A DNA stretch of 64,000 bases from Ruegeria halocynthiae (lineage in GTDB: Bacteria > Pseudomonadota > Alphaproteobacteria > Rhodobacterales > Rhodobacteraceae), in contig NZ_FNNP01000001.1 in NCBI RefSeq assembly GCF_900106805.1, forward strand, positions 1,674,001 to 1,738,000, in the 5' to 3' direction. The first letter of the stretch is position 1; each line of letters begins with the position of its first letter. The notes beneath the pieces were generated by a model. That model made no database searches. It saw only the letters and a program-made list of their open reading frames with translations, and had not been told where the DNA came from. A program made the position numbers and the translations under genes. This document shows, one piece after another, positions 7,151 to 15,924 of the stretch.

Positions 7151-9967
7151 ATGGCTGAGACCCACGAACTTCGGTTGAAGATTGATGCTGGTGCCGCAAA
7201 GAACGGTGCCCGCGAATTCACAGGTGCAATCGCGACGATCAAGAAGGCGGTACGCGATCTTGAGCGAGATACGACGGGGGCATTCACCAAGCTCAAGAAC
7301 ATCAGGCCCGAGTATGATGTGACCCCGCTAACGCGGGCACGTACAGAAACTGAAAAGCTCAGCACTGCCTCCGATAAAGCCGCCGCCACGATCCAGCGCA
7401 CCGCCCTTGCATCCGCATCGGCCCTCCGCACCTCTGAGCAAGCCGCACAGCGCCTTGCATTGCGTATGGATGATCTCGGTGATGCACGGGGCATTGCGCA
7501 GATAGACGCCGCGCTCACGCGCATGCAGTCCAATCTCGTGAACGCCACAAGCACCTTGGATGTTCGCTCTGCAAAGTCTCAGTTTGACGATTTGCGCAGC
7601 AGCCTGCTGCAAAACACCGTCGCCGCCGAGCATTTGCGCGGCGAACAAGCACAACTCGCGCGCCAAACCGAAGAGGCAGCACGTGCCGCTTCGACCAAGG
7701 CCGAGTCTCTGGATCGGCTGCGGGCTAAGTACAACCCACTTTATTCAGCATCAAAGCAATACGAGAATGCACTGGAAGAGATTGCCCTTGCTGAGCGTGA
7801 GGGGGCAATCTCTGCCCAGCTTGCAGGTGACGCGCGTCAGCGCGCTGCGCAACAGCTTGCAGGCAATACCGCCGCAGTCGATAAACATACCGCTTCCATG
7901 AAGCGTTCCGCTTCCACGACACAACAGGGCATCATGGTTGGGCATCAAGTGTCTGATGTACTTGTCCAAGCTCAAATGGGATTTGCTAGCGTAGGGCAAA
8001 TTTCCCTCATGCAGGGTTCACAGCTCGCTAGTCAGTTCGCGGCGCTCAAGGCATCGGGGGGTAGCGTTTTCCGCACGCTGCTTTCAGGTTTTACGTCGCT
8101 CCTGTCACCTCTCACCTTGCTGACTGTCGGCGCTGTGGCCGTAGGAACCGCGATTGCGAAATGGTTCTTTGCTGCCGGTGAAGAAACCAAGTCATTCTCT
8201 GACGCACTGTCTGACGCCAATTCGCGTATCTCAGATTTGCAGCGTGCGACGTCCAACATGTCAGGCGGGAACATCCGTCAGCTTCGCCGGGAATACGGTG
8301 CGCTCAACAGCGAATTGGATGCCCATCTTGAACGCTTGCACAAGGTTGCGGAATTGAATGCGGCGACTGCCAACAGCGACATGGTGGCAAGCCTCCGCGA
8401 TGCCCTGACCAGTGACGGCAATCTCTTTACCACGGATATCGATGCCATCCGTCGCGCCTTCGATACCACAAATGACCGCGCGCGTATCTTCCTTGAACTC
8501 ATGCGCGGAGTAGAAAGTGCCCGAACTTTCGAACAACAGGCAGAAGCTGTATCAAAGCTGCGCAAGGCCGTGGAAGATACAACGGGCGGTTTGGACCGTG
8601 CAGAAGGCGGCGCGCGGGGTGTACTGGCTCAGCTTGTTCAGGCCGAAGATGCAGCTCTGCGCCTCTTGGCAGCGAACAACGGAAACACCGACGCCACTCG
8701 CAGTAGCAGCAGTGCGGCAAGCACATTGTCTGCAGAGTTGGGAGCCGCTGCCGATGCCGCCGCCGATTTGCTCGCCAATCTTGGTTCAGTGCCTTCAGCG
8801 CTCAGCACATTGCAGGGCAGCGTGACGGGTCAGCTTGCAAGTATTGCCGCCACCAACCGCAGCCTTGAATTGCAGATTTCCGAAGGTCTGAGCGCCGCTG
8901 CTGCGAACCGTACAGTGCAGTTGCAGGACATGGTCAACGCGGCTCAGAGCGGTGGTGGCGTCAGCTTTGACCAGATCGCCAACGCATCGGCTGAGATTGC
9001 GGCTTTGGAAGCAGCCGCAAAACAACAATCGGCGCTACAAAAGCAGCTTCGTGACCAGAACAAGCCCGACCGAAAAGGCGGAGGTGGACGTATCGAAGCT
9101 CTGGGCGACGAGTCCCGCCAACTCGAAAAACTGTCCAAACAGGTCAATGACCGCATCTTCAAGCTTGGTCAGGAAAACGCGGCTCTGGACCTTCTGGCTA
9201 CCGGGCAGGCCACTACACGTGAATCTGCCGAATTGATGGCAGCGGCAATGTCGTTGGGCGGTGGTGCCATTGATGGTCAGACGTCCGCAATGATCCGGCA
9301 GTTTGAAGCGGCGCAGGTCTTGAACGAAGAGTTGCGGCGTCTCGCTCGCGATCCCGTAAAGGACTGGATAGCGTCCGTACCGTCTTGGACGGAAGCCGGA
9401 CAAAAGATCGAAACGCAGGTCTTTGGGTCCCTTTCTGATGCCATCGCAAACTTCGCTATGACCGGGAAGATGGACTTTGAGGCACTGGGCCAGTCCATCC
9501 TTTCAACCGCTACCCGGATTATCGCAGACATGGCGGTAAAAGAACTGATTGGCATGCTTGGCGGCAACGTCGCGGGCGGGGGTGGCGGCGGCTTCAACTT
9601 CGGCGCGCTCATCGGTTCGTTCTTCGCTGCCGAAGGGGGTTTGACCAGCAGCCCTGTCGCCGTAAATACCGGGCCGATGGTTTCACCAGCCGCGTTCCGC
9701 CATGCGCCTCACTTCTCCGAAGGCACGTCCAACACCTCAGGAATCCCAGCGGTTTTGCACCCGAATGAAGCGGTAATTCCGCTCAGCAAGGGGCGCAAAA
9801 TTCCCGTCGAAATGGCTGGTGGCACGAGCGGCGGCGGTACCGTGATCAATCAACCGCAGACCTTTAATATCCAGACGAAGGATGCAGACAGCTTCCGCCG
9901 TAGTCAAAAGCAGATCGCAGCCGATGCAGCCCGTAGCGGACGGCGTGCGGCATCGCAGATCGACTAA
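7151..9967 (+). CDS. Phage tail tape-measure protein, 938 aa
   Basis: A long, Ala- and Gln-rich, mostly helical protein that sets tail length in long-tailed phages. Residues 1-230 and ~360-770 look coiled-coil. Residues ~255-345 contain GHQVSDVLVQAQMG and a hydrophobic stretch (LLSPLTLLTVGAVAVGTAI). The C-terminal third carries the lambda-type tape-measure end: DWIASVPSW, FGSLSDAIANFAMTGKMDFEALGQSIL, a Gly-rich run, FAAEGGLTSSP and LHPNEAVIPL, then NQPQTFNIQTKDADSFRRS. Length suits a moderate tail. It stands alone: no major tail, capsid, portal or terminase gene is in the window. An element hairpin (7324-7337) sits inside the coding sequence and encodes PLTRA. Confidence 0.85.
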   Translation: MAETHELRLKIDAGAAKNGAREFTGAIATIKKAVRDLERDTTGAFTKLKNIRPEYDVTPLTRARTETEKLSTASDKAAATIQRTALASASALRTSEQAAQRLALRMDDLGDARGIAQIDAALTRMQSNLVNATSTLDVRSAKSQFDDLRSSLLQNTVAAEHLRGEQAQLARQTEEAARAASTKAESLDRLRAKYNPLYSASKQYENALEEIALAEREGAISAQLAGDARQRAAQQLAGNTAAVDKHTASMKRSASTTQQGIMVGHQVSDVLVQAQMGFASVGQISLMQGSQLASQFAALKASGGSVFRTLLSGFTSLLSPLTLLTVGAVAVGTAIAKWFFAAGEETKSFSDALSDANSRISDLQRATSNMSGGNIRQLRREYGALNSELDAHLERLHKVAELNAATANSDMVASLRDALTSDGNLFTTDIDAIRRAFDTTNDRARIFLELMRGVESARTFEQQAEAVSKLRKAVEDTTGGLDRAEGGARGVLAQLVQAEDAALRLLAANNGNTDATRSSSSAASTLSAELGAAADAAADLLANLGSVPSALSTLQGSVTGQLASIAATNRSLELQISEGLSAAAANRTVQLQDMVNAAQSGGGVSFDQIANASAEIAALEAAAKQQSALQKQLRDQNKPDRKGGGGRIEALGDESRQLEKLSKQVNDRIFKLGQENAALDLLATGQATTRESAELMAAAMSLGGGAIDGQTSAMIRQFEAAQVLNEELRRLARDPVKDWIASVPSWTEAGQKIETQVFGSLSDAIANFAMTGKMDFEALGQSILSTATRIIADMAVKELIGMLGGNVAGGGGGGFNFGALIGSFFAAEGGLTSSPVAVNTGPMVSPAAFRHAPHFSEGTSNTSGIPAVLHPNEAVIPLSKGRKIPVEMAGGTSGGGTVINQPQTFNIQTKDADSFRRSQKQIAADAARSGRRAASQID
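7324..7337. repeat. Element hairpin copy 7, inside the tape-measure gene
   Basis: CCCGCTAACGCGGG, identical to the copy at 6584-6597, lies in frame within the tape-measure coding sequence. Confidence 0.7.
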
Positions 9968-9981
9968 TTGAGAGGAAAGAC

Positions 9982-10131
9982 ATGACCTACGTTTACAAAG
10001 GTCGCCCGCACCCAACGGGACTCCACAAGCCGCTGATTGATGAAATCCGCAGGCGGCGTGGCTTGGACAAAGAGGAAAACCGTGAAGCAGAAGAAGAGCG
10101 AAATGAAGGTGACGACACTCAATCCCACTAA
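9982..10131 (+). CDS. Small basic/acidic hypothetical protein, 49 aa
   Basis: An ATG with AGAGGAAA seven bases upstream begins 14 bp after the tape-measure stop. The product starts MTYVYKGRPHPTGLHKPLID, continues with an Arg run, and ends in a long Glu/Arg/Asn-rich tail. Its stop codon TAA is the loop of element hairpin copy 8 (10124-10137). The spacing suggests co-transcription with the tape-measure gene. No family recognised. Confidence 0.6.
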   Translation: MTYVYKGRPHPTGLHKPLIDEIRRRRGLDKEENREAEEERNEGDDTQSH

Positions 10132-10137
10132 CGCGGG
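10124..10137. repeat. Element hairpin copy 8
   Basis: CCCACTAACGCGGG differs by one base from the 14-bp copies at 6584 and 7324, giving one A-C mismatch in the stem. It is the last copy before the tRNA and marks the right end of the family's range. Confidence 0.6.
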
Positions 10138-10325
10138 TACTCACTGAGTCGCTTTGCCACCATTTAGCCGTCCGATTTTCCACTCATTTTCCACTCCTAC
10201 ATGTGCGAAAACCCAAAATTTCGACGATTTTGACATGCTAAAATGTCCAGTGCCAACCTGCATTAGACGGCGGTCCGGGTTGGATAAAGCCTTTGATTTA
10301 TTGGTGTTTTATCTGTGTGGGAATT

Positions 10326-10402
10326 TGGTAGCGGAGGAGGGACTTGAACCCCCGACACGCGGATTATGATTCCGCTGCTCTAACCAACTGAGCTACTCCG
10401 CC
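10326..10402 (-). tRNA. tRNA-Met (CAT anticodon)
   Basis: Read on the minus strand: acceptor GGCGGAG (pairs with CTCCGCT), D-arm GCTC...GAGC, anticodon stem GCGGA/TCCGC with loop ATCATAA (anticodon CAT), a GGGGGTTCAAGTCCC T-arm region, and encoded CCA at 10326-10328. The sequence looks like an elongator tRNA-Met; tRNA-Ile with a lysidine-modified CAT anticodon cannot be fully excluded. The accessory element ends immediately downstream of its 3' end, so it is the likely integration site. Confidence 0.92.
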
Positions 10403-10485
10403 ATAAGTGTCAGGCGATTTAAGCGAGAGGTCGGGAAGGGTCAAGAGGGAAAACACGCCTGCAAGGAATCTTTGGAGAAACTTGC

Positions 10486-11454
10486 TCAGGCGTCGATTTT
10501 CGTCGCCTCATCAGCAGATTTACCCGCGACCCGACGGATGAAATCCGCACAAATATCGGGTGCCGTGATCAGGATCATGTGCCCGCGATCGTTCAGGATG
10601 TCCAATGCCAACCCGTATTGCGTCATGTTCACGCCGTGTATGTCCGCTGCCAAAACCGGATCGGCGGCACCGAACAGGATACCTCCGCCTACTTGCAAGT
10701 CTTTGTATCGCCGGCAAAGCGCGCCTATGCTCGTCTCGACGCCGATCACGTCTTGCGAGGCGGTGATGAAAGCCGAAGGGCGCAATCCGAGGGCGCCACC
10801 CGCGCGATACAGAAAATCTGCTGGCGCTGGTTCTGGCGAGAAAACGTCACGCAATACCAGAGGCGCAGTTTTGCGCGCCAGCGGCACAGCGATCGTGTAG
10901 CCGATCAGATTTCGCAACCACTGGGTGCGAATCTCAAGCGGCTTGAAGACGGCGGGCGCTCCGGGCATTTCCTGAGTGAGCGGCGACAGCAGCGCCAGAG
11001 CATGGGTTTGGTCGGGATAGTCCAACGCCATGGCCAGAGCAACGGCGCCGCCAAGCGAATGTCCGATCAGAGTAGCATTCGCGATACCTTTGAGTTCGAG
11101 GAATTCGTGGATCATGCGGGCCTGCTCGGGCAGCGCTGCAAGCTCGGCGTTATCGCGACTGGAATAACCACACCCTGGACGATCCACGGCAAGGACGTGA
11201 AAATCACTGGCTAGGTCATCCACGAGCGCGTAGGTGAAATGCTGCAGTTGCCCCGACAGCCCATGAATCATGACAAGTGTTGGATCGGCCGGGTCGCCCT
11301 TTTCAACGTAATGGATGCTGCCTCCTTTGACGGGAACGATCTGACCCAGTTGCGGCACCATTTTGACACCCTGACGGGTAAGGCGGTGTGTCCAGTACGC
11401 CATGGCCAGCAGGAAACCCGCCAGAACAGCGGCAATCGTCAGTGTTATTGTCAT
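10486..11454 (-). CDS. Membrane-anchored alpha/beta hydrolase, 322 aa
   Basis: An N-terminal hydrophobic segment (residues ~2-20) probably anchors the protein in the inner membrane or acts as a signal. The hydrolase fold shows an oxyanion motif VMIHGLSG (~61-68), DRPGCGYSS (~91-99), and the nucleophile elbow GHSLGG with Ser133; GAADP (~270) and RGHMILIT (~298) fit the Asp and His of the triad. The start ATG overlaps the monooxygenase stop by 4 bp, so the two are coupled. A Baeyer-Villiger monooxygenase next to a hydrolase suggests that this enzyme cleaves the ester made by its neighbour; this pairing is inferred. Exact substrate unknown. Confidence 0.85.
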   Translation of the reverse strand: MTITLTIAAVLAGFLLAMAYWTHRLTRQGVKMVPQLGQIVPVKGGSIHYVEKGDPADPTLVMIHGLSGQLQHFTYALVDDLASDFHVLAVDRPGCGYSSRDNAELAALPEQARMIHEFLELKGIANATLIGHSLGGAVALAMALDYPDQTHALALLSPLTQEMPGAPAVFKPLEIRTQWLRNLIGYTIAVPLARKTAPLVLRDVFSPEPAPADFLYRAGGALGLRPSAFITASQDVIGVETSIGALCRRYKDLQVGGGILFGAADPVLAADIHGVNMTQYGLALDILNDRGHMILITAPDICADFIRRVAGKSADEATKIDA

Positions 11455-12926
11455 TTGATATCACCACCCATTTCAGAGATCAGCTGGTATTGTTCCAACC
11501 CTGATCGCGCCATGCGCTTTCGGAATTCGGCTACGGTCCCGGGCCACAGCGTCGTGTTGCGCCCATTGGCGTCCTGATACCACGAGGTACACCCCCCGGC
11601 TTGCCAGATACTGCTGGCATGACGATCCTGCATTTCTTGCGTGAATCTGGCTTGTTTGTCAGCATCGGGCTCGACGATACGAACACCTTGTCTGCTCATG
11701 GCGGCCAGAACACGCCCGATATGGGCGACCTGCGCCTCGATCATCAGCACGACCGAGTTGTGGCCCAACCCGGTATGTGGCCCCAATAACATGAACAGGT
11801 TCGGAAATCCGGCAATTGCAGTGCCCAGATTAGCCTCCATACCACCGGTCCAGGCCTGTTTTATCGTCAGACCATTCACGCCAATGATGTTCAAGCGCTC
11901 AACCGCGTTTGTGACCTGAAAACCGGTGCCCCAGATCAGAATGTCAGCCTTGCTTTTGGTGCCATCGGCTGCGGTGATCTCACCCTGATTGATCGAGGCA
12001 ACGCCATGGGGAACAACCTCAACGTTGTCGCGCACCAACGCTGGGTACCAGTCATTCGAACTGAGAATACGTTTACAGCCGATCGCGTAATCCGGGGTCA
12101 GAGCGGCTCTTAGCTCCGGGTCGGAGATTGCGCCGTCCATCGCTTGCCGCCACATCTTCATGGCGAACGCAACTGCGCGAGGCTCTCCGCGAAAAACACG
12201 ATGTCGAAATTCGAACAACAGATATATCAGATGACGGCGGATGCGGGGCAGTAGAGACACGCGTTGATACAGGCGTCGCACCCAGGGCGCGATCGGCCCG
12301 TCCGGGCGAGGCAGAACATAGGGCGCGCTGCGCTGAAAGATGGTGATATGCTGGGCCGATTTCGCTATCTCAGGCACGAATTGCACAGCTGATGCCCCGG
12401 TTCCGACAACGGCGATCCGTTTGCCGTCATGCGCTATGCTGTGATCCCATTCAGCCGAATGAAAGCTGGGGCCCGGAAAGCTGTCAGCCCCTGGAATATC
12501 CGGTATCCGGGGAATGTGCAGAGCGCCAATAGCTGAAACCAGAAACCGGGCGGACCAGCGATGACCGTCGACCGTTTCAACCTGCCAACGCGCACCATCC
12601 CAACGGGCCAATCTCAGCTCTTGATGGAATTTGCACAGATCATACAGCCGCTCGCTGCGGGCAACCTGTTGTAGATAGGACTGGATTTCTGCACCACCGG
12701 CATAGGCCCTGCTCCAATGCGGATTCAGATGCGTTGCCATCGAATAGAGGTGCGAGGGGATATCGCAGGCGACTCCGGGATAGGTGTTTTCGCGCCATGT
12801 GCCGCCGATGTCGCCGGCCTTTTCCAGTATCACAATATCCGAGATGCCACGTCTGCAGGCCTCCAGCGCCATTGTAAGCCCGGAAAATCCCGCACCGATG
12901 ATGAGCATATCGGTCTTTGTTGCCAT
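11451..12926 (-). CDS. Flavin monooxygenase, Baeyer-Villiger type, 491 aa
   Basis: An FAD-binding Rossmann motif GAGFSG (11-16), the Baeyer-Villiger fingerprint FPGPSFHSAEWD (150-161; F-x-G-x-x-x-H-x-x-x-W) and a second, NADPH-type Rossmann motif GTGASA (175-180) are in the expected order. Such enzymes insert oxygen next to a ketone to make an ester or lactone using NADPH. It lies after paaX on the same strand and overlaps the hydrolase gene by 4 bp. Its location in a phenylacetate island hints at an aromatic or arylalkyl ketone substrate, but the sequence does not show this. Confidence 0.88.
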   Translation of the reverse strand: MATKTDMLIIGAGFSGLTMALEACRRGISDIVILEKAGDIGGTWRENTYPGVACDIPSHLYSMATHLNPHWSRAYAGGAEIQSYLQQVARSERLYDLCKFHQELRLARWDGARWQVETVDGHRWSARFLVSAIGALHIPRIPDIPGADSFPGPSFHSAEWDHSIAHDGKRIAVVGTGASAVQFVPEIAKSAQHITIFQRSAPYVLPRPDGPIAPWVRRLYQRVSLLPRIRRHLIYLLFEFRHRVFRGEPRAVAFAMKMWRQAMDGAISDPELRAALTPDYAIGCKRILSSNDWYPALVRDNVEVVPHGVASINQGEITAADGTKSKADILIWGTGFQVTNAVERLNIIGVNGLTIKQAWTGGMEANLGTAIAGFPNLFMLLGPHTGLGHNSVVLMIEAQVAHIGRVLAAMSRQGVRIVEPDADKQARFTQEMQDRHASSIWQAGGCTSWYQDANGRNTTLWPGTVAEFRKRMARSGLEQYQLISEMGGDIK

Positions 12927-13017
12927 ACCTGTTCCAGATCCTCCCGCAATTCATCGTTGGGGTGTTAACCCGATATGATACAGGACCGAGCTATGTTCTG
13001 AACAGGTTGCCTACGAG

Positions 13018-13818
13018 TCAACCGCTGCCGCTGAGCGTTTCGGCCGGGGGACGCGGAAGAACATCGAGAAGATCGAAGACACGATCCCGGCACGCAGGAC
13101 CAACCCAATCCGGCGGATAAAAGACCTCGGGCAGGTCGGGTTGGCGGAGCACTACCCTTCGCCATCGATGCACCAACAACGTGCGCAGCGTCGCGCTTTG
13201 AAGTGGTGTAGGCGACCATCCGTCCGGCCGGGTTCGCGTGGCATTTTCTACTGCATCCAGCAGCGCTTGACAGGACGTACGCAGATCTTGCGGACACAAA
13301 CGATCCTTCAGCCAGGCCGGCGCCGCCCGAGGTGCAATATCAAGTGCTAGAAGCCCATCCCACTGATCCGGGGCAGACCCTGGCCCCAGTGCCGCCCCCC
13401 GACTGATCGGGGTGTAATCGTGGTTCAGCATGACGTCCTCAAGCACTTGCGTCTTGCCATCTTCGGCGATCAACAGGTGCCAGCGCCCGGCGGGTGTTGA
13501 TCCGCGGGCGTAAATACGAGGAGTAACAGCCGCCGATTGGGTTCGCCCGAATTCGCTCAACACATGACGCGAGACGCGGCCGATCCGGTTGCTGTCAATC
13601 CAACCATCCTTTCGCAGACGGTGCAGGGCAACGCGGATGGCTTCAGGTTTAATGCCCATCGGTTCGATAATCCGCGTCAACGCGCTGCCGGAAATCTGCG
13701 CACCTGGGTCCTGTGCCATATCACCGAACAGAGACACGATGATGGACCATACCCGCTGATCCTGCGGGTCCGCCAGTTCGGTCACGGCTGTTTCGAACCA
13801 CGAGGTTTGTTTGGTCAT
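13018..13818 (-). CDS. paaX: PaaX-family phenylacetyl-CoA-responsive repressor, 266 aa
   Basis: The N-terminal winged-helix region includes IISLFGDM-like and ISGSALTRIIEPMGIKPEAIRVALHRLRKDGWI (about residues 40-75), followed by a GR-S-x-Y/H-x-LS-x-x-G block and the long C-terminal domain with WHLLIAEDG, the order found in PaaX. The family represses phenylacetate genes and is released by phenylacetyl-CoA. Length is a little under the E. coli protein. It follows paaZ by 54 bp, so it is probably autoregulated as part of the same unit. Two regulators, this and a TetR protein, flank the cluster. Confidence 0.88.
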   Translation of the reverse strand: MTKQTSWFETAVTELADPQDQRVWSIIVSLFGDMAQDPGAQISGSALTRIIEPMGIKPEAIRVALHRLRKDGWIDSNRIGRVSRHVLSEFGRTQSAAVTPRIYARGSTPAGRWHLLIAEDGKTQVLEDVMLNHDYTPISRGAALGPGSAPDQWDGLLALDIAPRAAPAWLKDRLCPQDLRTSCQALLDAVENATRTRPDGWSPTPLQSATLRTLLVHRWRRVVLRQPDLPEVFYPPDWVGPACRDRVFDLLDVLPRPPAETLSGSG

Positions 13819-13871
13819 AAGGCCAGTTTAACCTGCCAGTTCCAATAAGAAAAACAGGTATATGCAAGCGC

Positions 13872-15896
13872 TCAGCAGGCGTTCATAGTCAACAGCTTAT
13901 ATTCCGCTACCGGCTCATCATCCTGATTGGTCAAGGTCACGTGCCAGCGCACTTCGCCATATTCGTCATTCCGCAGGGTCTTGTTTTTAACCGTTAGACG
14001 AACTTTGATGTCATCGCCCGCAACAACAGGCTTCATGAACCGCAACCCATCCAGACCGGTATTGGCAAGCACCGGCCCTTCATTCGGTTCAACGAACAAG
14101 CCTGCCGCGAAGCTGAGCAACAGATAGCCATGCGCTACGCGACCGGGGAAAAAGGGATTTCGCGCCGCCGCGTCTTCGTCCATGTGGGCATAGAACGTAT
14201 CGCCGGTGAAACTGGCGAAGTGTTCGATATCCTCCAGAGTGATCGTGCGTGAGGCGGTGTGCAGCGTCTCTCCTAATCGCAGCTCGCCGAACTTACGAGT
14301 AAAGGGATGTGCAGGGCCTTTGATTTCAGGTGCACCGGGCACCCATTTGGAACCAACCTCGGTCAAAATACGTGGTGAGGCTTGTATCGCGGTGCGCTGC
14401 ATATAGTGTTTCACACCGCGCACACCGCCCAATTCCTCGCCGCCGCCCGCGCGACCCGGCCCGCCATGCACCATATGCGGCAGCGGCGAGCCATGGCCGG
14501 TCGATTCCGCCATCGAGTCGCGGTCGTTGATGTAAATCCGCCCATTGTAGGCTGCGGCCCCCATCACTACGTCGCGCGCAACATCACTGTTGTGGGTAAT
14601 CAGAGATGTGACCAGAGACCCCTGCCCGCGATTGGCCAACGCCACCGCATGATCCAGATCGCGGTAGCCCATGAGGGTTGAGAGCGGGCCGAACGCCTCG
14701 GTATCGTGGATCCGCTGCGCGTTGTCGGGATCAGCGCAGTGAAACAGCATTGGCGGAACGTAGGCGCCGGATTCGGGGCCATGCAGTTCGAATGCGTCGG
14801 GATTGCCGAACACTCGTTCGGCCTCTTGCCCGATCAGAGCGGCTTTTTCCAACACGTCGGCTTTTTGACCGTTCGACACAAGCGCCCCCATGCGCGTGGT
14901 CTCTGCTCGAGGGTCACCGATGGTGATCTTCGCCAACCGACCCGAGAGCGCGGTGATCACCGCATCGACCTGACCATCGGGTGCGATGATGCGTCGGATG
15001 GCTGTGCATTTCTGACCGGCCTTGGTGGTCATCTCGCGAGTGATCTCTTTGACGAACAGATCGAATTCAGGTGTTCCTGAAACCGCATCCGGGCCAAGAA
15101 TCGAGGCGTTCAAGCTGTCCTGTTCCGCCACGAAGCGGACCGAGTTCTGCAGGATTGCGGGCGTCTGGCGCAGCATCAGCGCGGTACTAGAAGAGCCGGT
15201 GAAGCTAACCACATCCTGGCAACCCAGATGATCCAGCATGTTCCCCAACCCGCCCGAGACCAGCTGTAGCGCACCTGCAGGTAGAATGCCGCTGTCCAGC
15301 ATGATGCGCACCGCCAGTTCGGTGACATAGCAGCTGTTGGTGGCCGGTTTCACGATGGCCGGAACGCCCGCCAACAAGGTCGGAGCCAGCTTTTCCAGCA
15401 TCCCCCAGACCGGGAAGTTGAATGCGTTTATATGGACCGCCACGCCTTGCAATGGGGTGCAGATGTGCTGCCCAAGAAAGGTGCCATTGCGCGAGAGCTG
15501 CTCGGTGTCTCCGTCCAGATAGACCTGAGCGTCCGGCATCTCGCGCCTACCCTTAGAGGCAAAGACGAACATTGTGCCGATGCCACCGTCGATGTCGATC
15601 AGGTGGTCTTTCTGAGTGGCTCCGGTCTCGAAACTCAGGTCGTAGAGTGCTTGTTTATGCGTCGAGAGCTCTTGTGACAGCGCTTTGAGCATCCTCGCAC
15701 GGTCATGAAACGTAAGCTTGCGTAGGGCGGGACCGCCGGTGGTGCGCGCGTAATCCAGCATAGCCTGAACATCAAGCGTTGCGTTTCCTGCGGTGGCAAA
15801 CGGCGCACCAGTAATGGCGGACGCGATGATGCGTGCGCCCTCTCCGGGCGCGACCCAATTGCCAGCGGCAAAGCTGGATATCTGAAGCAGGGACAT
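13872..15896 (-). CDS. paaZ: PaaZ: oxepin-CoA hydrolase / 3-oxo-5,6-dehydrosuberyl-CoA semialdehyde dehydrogenase, 674 aa
   Basis: A fusion of an aldehyde dehydrogenase (residues ~1-520) with a MaoC-type hotdog hydratase (~535-674). The dehydrogenase has NAFNFP (Asn160), AEQDSLN (Glu258) and GQKC with the catalytic Cys297. The hydratase part has SFTGDTFYAHMD and FFPGRVAHGYLLLS, giving the Asp/His dyad. PaaZ opens the oxepin-CoA ring and oxidises the resulting aldehyde in the aerobic phenylacetyl-CoA pathway. Both halves look intact. It lies between the TRAP genes and paaX. Confidence 0.93.
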   Translation of the reverse strand: MSLLQISSFAAGNWVAPGEGARIIASAITGAPFATAGNATLDVQAMLDYARTTGGPALRKLTFHDRARMLKALSQELSTHKQALYDLSFETGATQKDHLIDIDGGIGTMFVFASKGRREMPDAQVYLDGDTEQLSRNGTFLGQHICTPLQGVAVHINAFNFPVWGMLEKLAPTLLAGVPAIVKPATNSCYVTELAVRIMLDSGILPAGALQLVSGGLGNMLDHLGCQDVVSFTGSSSTALMLRQTPAILQNSVRFVAEQDSLNASILGPDAVSGTPEFDLFVKEITREMTTKAGQKCTAIRRIIAPDGQVDAVITALSGRLAKITIGDPRAETTRMGALVSNGQKADVLEKAALIGQEAERVFGNPDAFELHGPESGAYVPPMLFHCADPDNAQRIHDTEAFGPLSTLMGYRDLDHAVALANRGQGSLVTSLITHNSDVARDVVMGAAAYNGRIYINDRDSMAESTGHGSPLPHMVHGGPGRAGGGEELGGVRGVKHYMQRTAIQASPRILTEVGSKWVPGAPEIKGPAHPFTRKFGELRLGETLHTASRTITLEDIEHFASFTGDTFYAHMDEDAAARNPFFPGRVAHGYLLLSFAAGLFVEPNEGPVLANTGLDGLRFMKPVVAGDDIKVRLTVKNKTLRNDEYGEVRWHVTLTNQDDEPVAEYKLLTMNAC

Positions 15897-15924
15897 GGTG
15901 TTCTCCTGTTTGATGAGGCGGGGC

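Noticed and set aside
10154..10369. 71-codon frame ending EEGLEPPTRGL
   Set aside because: The ending is the usual mistranslation of a tRNA gene on the opposite strand; the frame overlaps tRNA-Met.
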